This document shows, piece by piece, positions 8,457 to 15,362 of a stretch of DNA of 24,615 bases. Both the position numbers and the translations under genes were made by a program. How positions within the stretch are numbered: the stretch's first letter is position 1; each line of letters opens with the position of its first letter. The notes beneath the pieces are model-generated. The model did not search any database. It had not been told where the DNA came from and worked only from the letters and a program-made list of their open reading frames with translations. The stretch is from Gammaproteobacteria bacterium (lineage in GTDB: Bacteria > Pseudomonadota > Gammaproteobacteria > Chromatiales > Chromatiaceae). The stretch covers positions 7,782 through 32,396 of the forward strand of contig JADGBD010000002.1 of assembly GCA_015231665.1 (NCBI GenBank), in the 5' to 3' direction.

Positions 8457-9290
8457 ATGTCTGCTGGTTACGATCTCCATTCCCACTCCATCGCCTCCGA
8501 CGGCACCCTGGCGCCGGCGGAGCTGGTGCGCCGGGCCCATGCCACCGGGGTGGGCTGTTTGGCGCTGACCGATCACGATACCCTCGCAGGCCTCGCCGAG
8601 GGGCGCGCTGAGGCCCAGCGTCTGGGCCTGGGCTGGGTCGATGGGGTGGAGATTTCTGTGAGCTGGAACCAGCGCACCCTGCATCTGGTGGGGCTGGGAA
8701 TTGACCCGGAACATGCCGAGCTGCGCCAGGGGCTGGCGGATCTCTGCGCCTTTCGCAGCTGGCGAGCGGAGGAGATCGGCCGGCGGCTCAAGCGCGATGC
8801 CGGGATTGCCGATGCCTTTGTCGGTGCCGCCAGTCATGCCAAGGGTGAACTGGTGGGGCGCACCCATTTTGCCCATTTTCTGGTGCAGATCGGCCGGGCC
8901 AAGGGGGTGCGCGAGGTGTTCAAGCATTTTCTGGTGAGCGGCAAGCCCGGCCATGTGCCCGGCGACTGGGCGAGCCTGGAACAGGCCATCGGCTGGATCA
9001 AGGCCGCCGGCGGTCAGGCGGTGCTGGCCCATCCGGCACGCTACAAGCTGACCCGCAGCAAACTGCGAGGGCTCTTGGGCCAGTTCAAGGAGTTGGGCGG
9101 GGCAGGGCTGGAGGTGGTCTCCGGCAGCCACAGTCTGGACGATTGCCAGACGATGGCGCATCATGCCCGCGACTTCGTCCTGCTGGCCTCGGCGGGCTCG
9201 GATTACCACGGACCAGAAAGCCCCTGGCTGGAACTGGGCCGCCTACCGCCGCTGCCAAGCATCTGCCGGCCCATCTGGCAGGACTGGTGA
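8457..9290 (+). CDS. rnm: PHP-domain phosphatase (YciV/TrpH family, 5'-3' exonuclease or nucleoside bisphosphate phosphatase)
   Basis: This 277-residue protein belongs to the PHP metal-dependent phosphoesterases. Metal-ligand motifs are DLHSHS (H8, H10), D15, TDHDT (H40), VEIS (E65), an internal AHP, and GSDYHG near the C-terminus. E. coli YciV (RNase AM) is a 5'-3' exoribonuclease, and relatives hydrolyse 3',5'-nucleotides. The choice of substrate here is inferred from family membership. The frame is open upstream to 8406, but the ATG at 8457 starts right before the first His motif, as in relatives. The following gene is yciO, as next to yciV in E. coli, which supports the assignment. Confidence 0.88.
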   Translation: MSAGYDLHSHSIASDGTLAPAELVRRAHATGVGCLALTDHDTLAGLAEGRAEAQRLGLGWVDGVEISVSWNQRTLHLVGLGIDPEHAELRQGLADLCAFRSWRAEEIGRRLKRDAGIADAFVGAASHAKGELVGRTHFAHFLVQIGRAKGVREVFKHFLVSGKPGHVPGDWASLEQAIGWIKAAGGQAVLAHPARYKLTRSKLRGLLGQFKELGGAGLEVVSGSHSLDDCQTMAHHARDFVLLASAGSDYHGPESPWLELGRLPPLPSICRPIWQDW

Positions 9291-9302
9291 TGGGTGCTGA
9301 TT

Positions 9303-9438
9303 AGGACGCAGAGACCGCGAAGTAGCGCAGAGCACGCAGAGGGTTAGGAGTTTGTTTTCCTGGCTTGTCCGCAGTCATTTTCAACTCCGCGTTCTCTGCG
9401 CTTCTTTGCGCTCTCTGCGTCCTTTTTGATTGTTAGGT
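9303..9438. repeat. Inverted-repeat intergenic element, copy 1
   Basis: Left arm 9303-9338 (AGGACGCAGAGACCGCGAAG and on) and right arm 9388-9423 are complementary over 36 bases with five mismatches, around a roughly 49-base centre. The outer ends are ATTAGGACGCAGAG and CTCTGCGTCCTTTTTGATTGTT-like. They match those of the element at 19411-19598, so this is one dispersed family. It fills most of the 190-base gap between the PHP gene and yciO. Confidence 0.85.
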
Positions 9439-9480
9439 AACTATCGCGTTGATTCGCGTTCATTTGCGGACTGATTTCCC

Positions 9481-10110
9481 ATGGCCCAATTCTTTCAGAT
9501 TCATCAGGACAACCCGCAGCCGCGGTTGGTGCGCCAGGCGGTGGAGATCATCTCTGCCGGCGGGCTGGTGGTCTATCCCACCGACTCCAGCTATGCCCTG
9601 GGTTGCCACATCGGCGACAAATCGGCGATGGAGCGCATTCGCCAGATTCGCCGGGTGGATCACAAGCACCACTTCACCCTGGTCTGTCGCGATCTGTCGG
9701 AGATCACCACCTACGCCAAGATCGGCAACGCCGAGTACCGCCTGCTGAAAAGCCTGACCCCCGGCCCCTACACCTTTATCTGCCAGGCTACCAAGCAGGT
9801 GCCCAAGCGGTTGATGCACGCCAAGCGCAAGACCATCGGCATCCGCGTGCCGGACCACCGCGTCGCCCTGGCCCTGCTGGAGGAGCTGAAGGAGCCGATC
9901 ATGAGTTCGACCCTGATCCTGCCTGGTGAGGAGCTGCCCATGTCCGACCCCTACGAGATCAAGGAAGTGCTGTCCCACGCCGTGGACCTGATCATCGATG
10001 GCGGCTACTGCGGCTTTGAGCCCAGCACCGTCATCGACCTGGAAGAAGACACCCCGCGGGTGCTGCGCCAAGGCAAGGGCGATGCCAGCTTTCTGGAGAG
10101 CGAGGCTTGA
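9481..10110 (+). CDS. yciO: YciO, Sua5/YrdC/YwlC-family protein
   Basis: This 209-residue protein is a member of the Sua5/YrdC family, which binds dsRNA or tRNA. YrdC and Sua5 make the threonylcarbamoyl-adenylate used for t6A in tRNA. YciO is the paralogue whose in vivo role is less clear. Typical features are the VVYPTDSSYALGC segment near residues 30-42, the TPGPYTFI motif, KRKTIGIRVPDH in the middle, and EPSTVIDL near the C-terminus. The length fits YciO rather than the longer Sua5. The ATG at 9481 lies just after the repeat element and has only a weak ribosome binding site. The last codon overlaps the TTG start of the next gene. Confidence 0.9.
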   Translation: MAQFFQIHQDNPQPRLVRQAVEIISAGGLVVYPTDSSYALGCHIGDKSAMERIRQIRRVDHKHHFTLVCRDLSEITTYAKIGNAEYRLLKSLTPGPYTFICQATKQVPKRLMHAKRKTIGIRVPDHRVALALLEELKEPIMSSTLILPGEELPMSDPYEIKEVLSHAVDLIIDGGYCGFEPSTVIDLEEDTPRVLRQGKGDASFLESEA

Positions 10111-10769
10111 GCGATCTGACCAACCTGCAGCAGCTGAGCATCATGCTGCTGCCGCTGTTGTTCGCCATCACCCTGCACGAGGTGGCCCACGGCTGGGTGG
10201 CCTCCCTGCTGGGGGATGACACCGCGCGCAAACTGGGCCGCATCAGCCTCAATCCCTTCAAGCATATCGATCTGCTCGGCACCCTGATTGTTCCCTTGCT
10301 GATGTATGTCTCCACCGGCTTCATCTTCGGCTGGGCCAAGCCGGTGCCGGTGGATTTTGGCCGACTGCATCATCCGCGCCGCGACATGGCCCTGGTGGCT
10401 CTGGCCGGGCCCGGTGCCAACCTGCTGATGATGCTGTTCTGGGGCCTGCTGGCGCGGCTGGGTGCCGAGCTGCACAGCACCGGCTGGGACTGGGCGGCGC
10501 TGCCGCTGGTCTATGCCGGCGGCTTTGGCCTGATGATCAACGCCGTGCTCATGGTGCTCAATCTCTTCCCCCTGCCGCCTCTGGACGGCGGCCGGGTGCT
10601 GGTCTCCCTGCTGCCGCGCCCCCTGGCGATTGGGGTAAGCAAGCTGGAGCCCTATGGCATCATCATCCTGGTGATACTGCTGTTCACCGGCCTGCTCTGG
10701 CAGCTGGTCGGCCCCTTGGTGAGCGCCAGCCAGCAAGGTATGGCGATACTGATTGAAACTCTGACCTGA
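10107..10769 (+). CDS. Site-2-protease-like M50 membrane metallopeptidase
   Basis: This 220-residue multi-pass protein is a zinc-dependent intramembrane protease-like member of M50. HEVAH at 24-28 provides the two histidines and the glutamate. N152 and D160 in NLFPLPPLDGGRV provide the third ligand motif. There are about five to six hydrophobic segments and no PDZ domain, unlike RseP, so it fits the compact FtsH-like-neighbourhood S2P group. The substrate is unknown. The start is a TTG at 10107 that overlaps the yciO stop (TTGA) and has GGAGAG at 10094-10099. An ATG at residue 13 is possible but would cut into the first membrane segment. It is part of a yciO-M50-trpS-scpA block seen in related bacteria. 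Confidence 0.88.
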   Translation: MSDLTNLQQLSIMLLPLLFAITLHEVAHGWVASLLGDDTARKLGRISLNPFKHIDLLGTLIVPLLMYVSTGFIFGWAKPVPVDFGRLHHPRRDMALVALAGPGANLLMMLFWGLLARLGAELHSTGWDWAALPLVYAGGFGLMINAVLMVLNLFPLPPLDGGRVLVSLLPRPLAIGVSKLEPYGIIILVILLFTGLLWQLVGPLVSASQQGMAILIETLT

Positions 10770-10779
10770 GGTAGAAAAA

Positions 10780-11997
10780 GTGACTTCCCTAGCTGCCCAT
10801 CACGCCCGCGTTCTCTCCGGCATGCGCCCCACCGGCCGTCTGCATCTGGGTCATTACCACGGCGTGCTGAAGAACTGGGTGGCGCTACAGCACGAGTACG
10901 ACTGCTTTTTCTTTGTCGCCGACTGGCATGCCCTGACCACCCACTATGAAGACCCCAGCCTGATCCCCGGCGCCGTGCACGAGATGGTCATCGACTGGCT
11001 TGCCGCCGGCATTGACCCGGACAAGGCGCGGCTGTTTATCCAGTCGCAGGTGCCGGAACACGCCGAGCTGCACCTGCTGCTGTCGATGATCACCCCTCTG
11101 GGCTGGCTGGAGCGGGTGCCCACCTACAAGGATCAGCAGGAGGCGCTGAAGGAAAAGGACCTGGCCACCTACGGCTTTCTTGGCTATCCGCTGCTGCAGA
11201 GCGCCGATATCCTCATCTACCGCGCCGGCCTGGTGCCGGTGGGGGAGGATCAGGTGGCCCATGTGGAAATCACCCGCGAGGTGGCGCGGCGCTTCAACCA
11301 CCTCTATGGCCGCGAGCCGGACTTCGAGCAAAAGGCCGAGGCGGCGCTGAAAAAGATGGGCAAAAAGGCGGCCAAGGCCTTCGCCAGCCAGCGCCGCGCC
11401 TATCAGGAGGCCGGCGATACCGAGGCCCTGCAGGCCGCGCGTGCCCTGTTGGAAGAACAGCAGAACCTGGGCCATGAAGACCGCGAGCGCCTGCTCGGCT
11501 ATTTAGAGGGCGGCGGCCGGGTGATCTTGCCCGAGCCCCAGCCACTGCTGACCAAGGCGTCGAAGATGCCCGGCCTGGACGGGCGCAAGATGTCCAAATC
11601 CTACGCCAACACCCTGGCGCTCAACGACAGCCCCAAGACCGTCGAGCAGAAACTGCGCACCATGCCCACGGACACCAACCGGGTGCGCCGCACCGACCCC
11701 GGCGACCCGGCGCGCTGCCCGGTATGGCAATTCCACGAGGTCTATTCCAGCGAAGACACCAAAAACTGGGTGGTAGAGGGCTGCAAGAGCGCCGGCATCG
11801 GCTGCATCGAATGCAAACAGCCAGTGATCGACGCCGTGCTGGCTGAGCTGGGGCCGATGCAGCAGCGCGCCGCCGAATACGAGGCCAGGCCCGATCTGGT
11901 ACGCCAGGTGATTGAACAGGGCTGCGTCGCTGCTCGTGCCAGCGCCCAGGAAACCCTGGCGGAAGTGCGCCAGGCGATGTCGCTGAGTTATTCATGA
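10780..11997 (+). CDS. trpS: Tryptophanyl-tRNA synthetase, long form with Cys4 motif
   Basis: This class I synthetase charges tRNA-Trp. HLGHYHG at 22-28 is the HIGH motif and GRKMSKS at 268-274 holds KMSKS. At 405 residues it is about 65-70 longer than a minimal bacterial TrpRS. The extra part is a Lys/Ala/Glu-rich segment at about 182-247 just before KMSKS. The C-terminal region carries C313-x21-C335-x6-C342-x2-C345, almost the C-x22-C-x6-C-x2-C pattern that holds a 4Fe-4S cluster in Thermotoga maritima TrpRS near the anticodon site. The GTG start at 10780 has GAGGT at 10768-10772. The stop lies seven bases before scpA. Confidence 0.96.
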   Translation: MTSLAAHHARVLSGMRPTGRLHLGHYHGVLKNWVALQHEYDCFFFVADWHALTTHYEDPSLIPGAVHEMVIDWLAAGIDPDKARLFIQSQVPEHAELHLLLSMITPLGWLERVPTYKDQQEALKEKDLATYGFLGYPLLQSADILIYRAGLVPVGEDQVAHVEITREVARRFNHLYGREPDFEQKAEAALKKMGKKAAKAFASQRRAYQEAGDTEALQAARALLEEQQNLGHEDRERLLGYLEGGGRVILPEPQPLLTKASKMPGLDGRKMSKSYANTLALNDSPKTVEQKLRTMPTDTNRVRRTDPGDPARCPVWQFHEVYSSEDTKNWVVEGCKSAGIGCIECKQPVIDAVLAELGPMQQRAAEYEARPDLVRQVIEQGCVAARASAQETLAEVRQAMSLSYS

Positions 11998-12004
11998 AGC
12001 TGAA

Positions 12005-12814
12005 ATGACCCACCCCGTCCAAGAAGAAATGCCCTTTGCCGTGGTCCAGGGCGTGCCCTGGGTCACGGTGCCCAAGGACCTCTACATCCCGCCGGATGCC
12101 CTGGAGGTCATTCTGGATGCCTTCGAGGGGCCGCTGGACCTGCTGCTGTATTTGATCCGGCGGCAGAATCTGGACATCCTCGACATCCCCATCTTCGCCG
12201 TCACCGCTCAGTACATGGAATATGTCGAGCTGATGCGCGAGGTGCGCCTGGAACTGGCGGCGGAGTATCTGGTGATGGCCGCCATGCTCGCCGAGATCAA
12301 GTCGCGCATGCTGCTGCCACGCCCGCCCAGCGAGGAGGAGGACGAGCTCGACCCCCGCGCCGAACTGGTGCGCCGCTTGCAGGAGTACGAGCGCTACAAG
12401 CAGGCGGCACAAGACCTGGACGCCCTGCCGCGAGAGGAGCGGGATTTTCACACCGCCAGTGCCGAGCCGCCGCGACACGAGCGCATCCAGCCCCTGCCGG
12501 AAGTCAGTCTCAAGGAACTGACCACCGCCTTTGCCGAGGTGCTGCGCCGCGCCGACAAGTTCGCCCATCACCAGATCGAGCGGGAAAACCTGTCCTTGCG
12601 CGAGCGCATGTCGCGGGTGCTGGACATCCTCAGCGAACGGGGCTTCGCCGAGTTCGGCAGCTTTTTTGATCTCAGCGAGGGCCGTCCCGGGGTGGTGGTG
12701 TCCTTCATGGCCATCCTCGAGCTGGTGAAGGAATCGCTCATCGTCCTGGTGCAAACCGAGCCCTTTGCCCCCATCCACCTTCGCGCAGCGGGGTGCCAGA
12801 GCGAGACCGACTGA
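12005..12814 (+). CDS. scpA: Segregation and condensation protein A
   Basis: ScpA is the kleisin that bridges SMC heads in chromosome condensation and works with ScpB. The 269-residue protein has the typical N-terminal helical domain (FEGPLDLLLYLIRRQNLDI at about 40-58, then EYLVMAAMLAEIKSRMLL at 87-104). An acidic linker follows, then a C-terminal winged-helix domain from about residue 205. The ATG at 12005 lies seven bases after trpS, a common neighbour. The expected partner scpB does not follow. Instead a 125-base gap leads into an Mrp/Mbx-type operon. Confidence 0.95.
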   Translation: MTHPVQEEMPFAVVQGVPWVTVPKDLYIPPDALEVILDAFEGPLDLLLYLIRRQNLDILDIPIFAVTAQYMEYVELMREVRLELAAEYLVMAAMLAEIKSRMLLPRPPSEEEDELDPRAELVRRLQEYERYKQAAQDLDALPREERDFHTASAEPPRHERIQPLPEVSLKELTTAFAEVLRRADKFAHHQIERENLSLRERMSRVLDILSERGFAEFGSFFDLSEGRPGVVVSFMAILELVKESLIVLVQTEPFAPIHLRAAGCQSETD

Positions 12815-12862
12815 GCAGACTGCTCCCTGCACAGACGCCTCGTCACAAAGATTTCATTTTCA

Positions 12863-12898
12863 TTGCGGCCAAAAGCATTAGAGAATGGTAATATCATA
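12863..12898 (+). promoter_or_regulatory. Possible promoter of the Mrp/Mbx-like operon
   Basis: The 125-base gap between scpA and the first antiporter gene is the most AT-rich stretch nearby. It holds TAATAT at 12889-12894, a good -10 box. TTGCGG at 12863-12868 is 20 bases upstream, longer than ideal. GGTA-n6-TACC (about 12887-12900) forms a small dyad over the -10 region. The assignment is weak and rests on pattern and position only. Confidence 0.3.
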
Positions 12899-12939
12899 CC
12901 TACCAGCCTAAGTTGGCTCATTGGATCACGAGGATCGCC

Positions 12940-13467
12940 TTGTCTGCTGAACCCACCACTGCAAGCTCTGTTTCAGGTCTGCGCCAGTTTTTTGTGCTGG
13001 TGCTGACCCTGATGCTGTTCTGGCTGATGCTCATGGGCTCGCTGGACGGTCAGGTGCTGTTGGTGGGTCTGATCGCTTCCAGTGTCATTGCCCTACTGTT
13101 CCGCTCCGGCTTGACCTTTTTTACCGAGATGCGCCTGAACCCCATGGCGATTATCGCCGGCTTCATGTACTACGGTTACTTTTTCAAGGAATTGGTCAAG
13201 GCCAATTTCACCCTGGCCGGCGTGGTGCTCTCGCCCGATCTGCCGATCAATCCCGGCATCGTCAAGGTGCGCACCAAGCTCAAGAGCCGCATGGGCCGCC
13301 TGATGCTGGCCAATTCCATCACCCTCACCCCGGGCACCCTGACCGTCGAATTGGACGGGGAGTGGATTTATGTGCATTGGGTGCTGATGGAGTCGGAGGA
13401 TATCGAGCAGGCCACGGCAAAGATCGTCGCCGGTTGGGAGCATTATCTTGAGGTCATCTATGGTTGA
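12940..13467 (+). CDS. mnhE: MrpE/MnhE-like antiporter subunit
   Basis: This inner-membrane protein of about 175 residues matches MrpE of multisubunit Na+/H+ antiporters (MbhA/MbxA in archaeal complexes). It has three hydrophobic segments in the first 100 residues and then a soluble domain with the conserved NSITLTPGTLTVELDG and IYVHW segments. The frame is open to 12913. I prefer the TTG at 12940 because GAGG at 12930-12933 lies six bases upstream. It is the first gene of a long plus-strand operon and overlaps mrpF by eight bases. The small Mrp subunits help build the ion path of the membrane arm. Confidence 0.88.
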   Translation: MSAEPTTASSVSGLRQFFVLVLTLMLFWLMLMGSLDGQVLLVGLIASSVIALLFRSGLTFFTEMRLNPMAIIAGFMYYGYFFKELVKANFTLAGVVLSPDLPINPGIVKVRTKLKSRMGRLMLANSITLTPGTLTVELDGEWIYVHWVLMESEDIEQATAKIVAGWEHYLEVIYG

Positions 13468-13720
13468 ATCCCTGATCTCGCTCGCAGCGCTGCTGGCCGG
13501 GGTGGCCTTTCTGTTCGCCCTGGTGCGCTTCATCAAGGGGCCGACGGCGGCTGACCGGGTGGTGGCATTCGATGTGATGACCATTGTCTCCATCAGCTTC
13601 ATCGTCTTCATTGCCCTGCTAGGTGATCGGGTGATCTACCTGGACGTAGCCCTGGTCTATGCCCTGTTGTCTTTCCTCGGCGTGATCGTCTTCGCCCGCT
13701 ACCTGGAACGGGGGTTCTGA
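13460..13720 (+). CDS. mnhF: MrpF/MnhF-like antiporter subunit
   Basis: This 86-residue protein has three predicted membrane helices and fits MrpF (MbhB/MbxB). The conserved region FIKGPTAADRVVAFDVMT lies near residues 23-40. The ATG at 13460 is preferred over an upstream TTG at 13448 because GAGG lies at 13450-13453 with a six-base spacing. It overlaps mrpE by eight bases and its stop shares one base with the mrpG start, consistent with translational coupling. Confidence 0.9.
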   Translation: MVESLISLAALLAGVAFLFALVRFIKGPTAADRVVAFDVMTIVSISFIVFIALLGDRVIYLDVALVYALLSFLGVIVFARYLERGF

Positions 13721-14055
13721 TGGGGCAGGGGATGGACATTGTCGGTGCCCTGTTGCTGCTGGGCGGTACCTTTTTTCTCTTGCTCGGCGGGCTCGGTCTG
13801 CTGCGTATGCCGGACCTGTACAACCGTATCCAGGCCGGCACCAAGGCCACCACCCTGGGTACCTTGTTGAGCCTGCTGGGTGTGTTTCTGCTGCGCCCTG
13901 AATGGGGCTGGAAGTTGCTGTTGATCGGCGTGTTTCTGATCTTCACCAACCCGCTGTCTTCCCAGGTGCTGGCCCGTGCTGCCCATCGCTCCGGCGCTCA
14001 CAAGAGCCCGGCTACCCAGGTAGACCGTCTGGCGGAGGATCGGGCCGAGCCATGA
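13720..14055 (+). CDS. mnhG: MrpG/MnhG-like antiporter subunit
   Basis: This 111-residue protein has three hydrophobic helices and fits MrpG (MbhC/MbxC). The motif GLLRMPDLYNRIQAGTKATT at about residues 25-44 is typical of the family. The C-terminal 25 residues are polar. The start shares a base with the mrpF stop, and the stop overlaps the next start (ATGA at 14052-14055). With MrpE and MrpF it forms the small-subunit group found in both Mrp antiporters and Mbh/Mbx complexes. Confidence 0.92.
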   Translation: MGQGMDIVGALLLLGGTFFLLLGGLGLLRMPDLYNRIQAGTKATTLGTLLSLLGVFLLRPEWGWKLLLIGVFLIFTNPLSSQVLARAAHRSGAHKSPATQVDRLAEDRAEP

Positions 14056-14312
14056 GCGAGAACATTACCCTGGCCCTCAGCCTGCTGCTGGCCTTGACCA
14101 TGATTGTAGCGGCGGTTATGGCGGTGCGCGGCAAACGCAGCCTGCCCATTGCCATCCTGGCCGCCGGACTGGTGAGCCTGCTGACATCGGTACAATTTCT
14201 CCTGCTGGCGGCGCCGGATGTGGCCATGACCGAAGCGGCCATCGGCAGCGGCCTGACCACCTTCCTGTTTTTCTTTGTACTAAGCCGGGTGCGCGGGGGC
14301 GTGGATGATTAG
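14052..14312 (+). CDS. MbhD/DUF4040-type subunit (MrpA C-terminal-like)
   Basis: This 86-residue three-helix membrane protein matches the DUF4040/MbhD module, which is also the first part of the C-terminal extension of MrpA. The typical region is LLAAPDVAMTEAAIGSGLTT. The ATG at 14052 overlaps the mrpG stop by four bases. The open frame runs back to 13902 in a non-coding register of mrpG, which I reject. Having this module as a free gene is the arrangement seen in archaeal Mbh and Mbx clusters, while canonical MrpA carries it as a fusion. Confidence 0.85.
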   Translation: MSENITLALSLLLALTMIVAAVMAVRGKRSLPIAILAAGLVSLLTSVQFLLLAAPDVAMTEAAIGSGLTTFLFFFVLSRVRGGVDD

Positions 14313-15006
14313 GCGTGCCTTTGTCCTGCTGCTGTTGCTGGCCCTGGGGGCGATCTTCCTCGACCTGCTGCTGGGTTTTGTCCCCGCCACCGAATTGAAT
14401 GAGACGGCGCGTTACTATGCCGAGCGCAGCGCCGCTGATCTGGGTACAGCGAATATCACCACCGCCATCATTGTCACCTACCGCGGTCTGGATACCCTGG
14501 GTGAGGTCACGGTGCTGTTTCTCACCGCTGCCATTGTCGGTCTGGTGCTGTCCTGGGGGCGGCGCTCCGCTGAGGGTCCGCAGCGCCAGTTATTGCCCAC
14601 CGGCGAGTTGCTGACCACCGGCAAGAATCTGCTGGTGCCGCTGATTCTGCTGCTGGGCGTCTATGTCTTTGTCAACGGCCATCTGACCCCGGGCGGTGGT
14701 TTTCAGGGTGGTGCCATCCTTGCCTCGGGCATCCTGCTGATGTTGCTGACCGACCCGATGAAACGTTTCAGCCATGGCATGATCTCTGCCGTTGAGTCCT
14801 TCTCTGGTCTGGTCTTTGTCGGCCTGGGTCTGCTGGGTGTGGCCCTGGCCGGTGGTTTCCTGGACAACCGTCTGCTGCCCATTGGTACGGTAGGCGAGCT
14901 GTTTTCTGCCGGCGTCATTCCCATCATCTACTCCTTCATCGGCTTGAAGGTCGGTGCCGAGTTCAGCTCCATGCTGGTGAACCTGTCCGAGACGGAGGAT
15001 TCCTGA
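14305..15006 (+). CDS. MbhE-MrpB fusion subunit
   Basis: This 233-residue membrane protein joins two modules. Residues 1-88 resemble MbhE, the second part of the MrpA C-terminal extension, with the typical YRGLDTLGEVTVLFL motif near 59-73. Residues 105-225 resemble MrpB/MnhB (MbhF), with LLTTGKNLLVPLILLLGVYV and GHLTPGGGFQGGAI. Six to seven membrane helices are expected. The ATG at 14305 overlaps the previous gene by eight bases, and the last base is shared with the next start. In many Mbh/Mbx clusters the two modules are separate genes, so the fusion is a local feature. Confidence 0.88.
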   Translation: MIRRAFVLLLLLALGAIFLDLLLGFVPATELNETARYYAERSAADLGTANITTAIIVTYRGLDTLGEVTVLFLTAAIVGLVLSWGRRSAEGPQRQLLPTGELLTTGKNLLVPLILLLGVYVFVNGHLTPGGGFQGGAILASGILLMLLTDPMKRFSHGMISAVESFSGLVFVGLGLLGVALAGGFLDNRLLPIGTVGELFSAGVIPIIYSFIGLKVGAEFSSMLVNLSETEDS

Positions 15007-15362
15007 TGGCCCAGATCGCCATGGCCACCGGCTTCATTCTGATCCTGATCGGGCTCTACGGTGCCCTGACCAACCGCAACCTGCTGCGCATGATCATCGG
15101 CTTTACCATCGCCCATAGCGGTGTCAACCTGGTGCTGGTGGCGGTGGGCTATCTGAGCGGCCGCACCGCGCCTATTCTGGATAGCGCGGTGCCGATGGCC
15201 GAAGCCGCCGAGCGCATCATCGATCCCTTGCCGCAGGCGCTGGTGCTCACCGCCATTGTCATCGGCGTGGGCGTTACTGCCCTGATGCTGGCCTATGCCT
15301 ACCGCATCTATGTGACCAAGGGCACCCTGGATATCGGCAAGTGTCGGGAGCTGAAATGGTAG
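15006..15362 (+). CDS. mnhC: MrpC/NuoK-like subunit
   Basis: This 118-residue three-helix protein is homologous to MrpC, NuoK and MbhG. The stretch GLYGALTNRNLLRMIIGFTIAHSGVNL is typical, with helix 2 in the position where NuoK carries membrane carboxylates. The segment PLPQALVLTAIVIGVGVTAL marks helix 3. The ATG at 15006 overlaps the preceding stop by one base. The end overlaps the large antiporter gene by seven bases. In complex I and Mrp this subunit sits next to the antiporter modules and helps carry the ion-coupling axis. Confidence 0.92.
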   Translation: MAQIAMATGFILILIGLYGALTNRNLLRMIIGFTIAHSGVNLVLVAVGYLSGRTAPILDSAVPMAEAAERIIDPLPQALVLTAIVIGVGVTALMLAYAYRIYVTKGTLDIGKCRELKW

